The notes beneath the pieces are model-generated. The model ran no database searches, was not told the DNA's origin, and saw only the letters and a program-made list of their open reading frames with translations. A program made the translations under genes and the position numbers. A DNA stretch of 33,689 bases. It comes from DATBWZ01 sp036514535. GTDB taxonomy: Bacteria > JAMCPX01 > DATBWZ01. The DNA is taken from the NCBI GenBank assembly GCA_036514535.1, contig DATBWZ010000138.1, positions 1 to 33,689 of the forward strand, written 5' to 3'. Shown here in pieces: positions 33,517 to 33,689 of this stretch (position 1 is the first letter of the stretch; each line of letters opens with the position of its first letter).

Positions 33517-33689
33517 ATGCAGAATAAGCCTCATTATAAATTTTTCATCATGCACGAGGCAAAAATTTTACGGGCGATTGCTTCCGGATTGATTCCTCCT
33601 GGCGGGGCATTGAAATCAGGCGCTGATGAAATTGATATTGCCGGGGGGGTTGATAATTATGTTTCAAAATTCAATTTAACCAACAGGGC
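33517..33689 (+). CDS. Partial CDS, possibly gluconate 2-dehydrogenase subunit 3-like (runs off the right edge)
   Basis: Fifty-seven codons are present, starting MQNKPHYKFFIMHEAKIL and continuing RAIASGLIPPGG, ADEIDIAGGVDNYV. The order (a helix with LRAIA, then IPPGG, then a D/E-rich stretch followed by VDNYV) resembles the start of the small subunit family found beside GMC-type oxidoreductases (gluconate 2-dehydrogenase subunit 3). I have only the first third, so this is a guess. There is no Shine-Dalgarno, in line with the leaderless-type promoter. Reading the next kilobase would settle it. Confidence 0.5.
   Translation, partial: MQNKPHYKFFIMHEAKILRAIASGLIPPGGALKSGADEIDIAGGVDNYVSKFNLTNR

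Noticed and set aside
1..33689. CRISPR array, tRNA or rRNA genes, prophage or integron
   Set aside because: I saw no spaced direct repeats, no cloverleaf-like sequence, and no integrase, transposase or phage structural genes.

Overview
The window is a chromosomal stretch of a Gram-negative bacterium. The evidence is an OmpA-type outer-membrane protein with a peptidoglycan-binding tail, Sec signal peptides and consensus sigma-70 promoters. Several features recall anaerobic Desulfobacterota/Nitrospirota-like lineages and related candidate phyla: the gene order pheA-hisC-tyrA-aroA, a DtxR-FeoA fusion beside feoB with a small Cys-rich protein, a RRDYG-type FeoB, and a tiny Arg/Lys-rich protein before pabB. 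This placement is inference; there is no rRNA in the window. I saw no tRNA, CRISPR array, prophage or intact insertion sequence.

Layout. 1-2304: 5' part of glyA (minus), an ACR3 arsenite exporter with a possible 47-codon ORF directly upstream, and a non-coding stretch with a hairpin. 2305-6728 (plus): an AhpD-like protein, comEC and hisS. 6828-14913 (minus): smc with its own promoter, then the tightly coupled aromatic amino acid operon pheA-hisC-tyrA-aroA. 14964-20505 (minus): an iron operon read from one Fur-boxed promoter, fur-feoB-Cys-rich protein-dtxR/feoA, followed by an OmpA-family gene and a strong terminator. 20521-22588 (minus): a stand-alone receiver protein, a DsbA-like thiol protein, a scar-like repeat, and an arsR-doxX pair under a 26-bp perfect palindrome. 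22657-25298 (plus): a thiolase with promoter and terminator, and a radical SAM enzyme. 25312-30027 (minus): a small basic protein, pabB, pabC, then the ATPase and T subunits of an ECF transporter. 30123-33689 (plus): uvrB, a HEPN-domain gene remnant on the opposite strand, a secreted DUF4412-like protein, and the first 57 codons of another gene.

How the genes work together. Three modules stand out. One is ferrous-iron uptake under two unrelated iron-type regulators (Fur and DtxR). One is chorismate use in two directions, to Phe/Tyr (pheA-hisC-tyrA, with aroA supplying chorismate) and to p-aminobenzoate for folate (pabB-pabC). One is thiol/redox and metalloid handling (AhpD-like, DsbA-like, ArsR-DoxX, ACR3).

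The most unusual signal is at promoter level. At least five genes (hisS, pheA, arsR, uvrB and the gene at 33517) have a good -35/-10 pair whose -10 ends only 6-11 nt before the start codon, and none has a Shine-Dalgarno sequence. This suggests leaderless or near-leaderless mRNAs. Downstream operon genes mostly carry clear Shine-Dalgarno sites. No clear new defence or mobile system was found.
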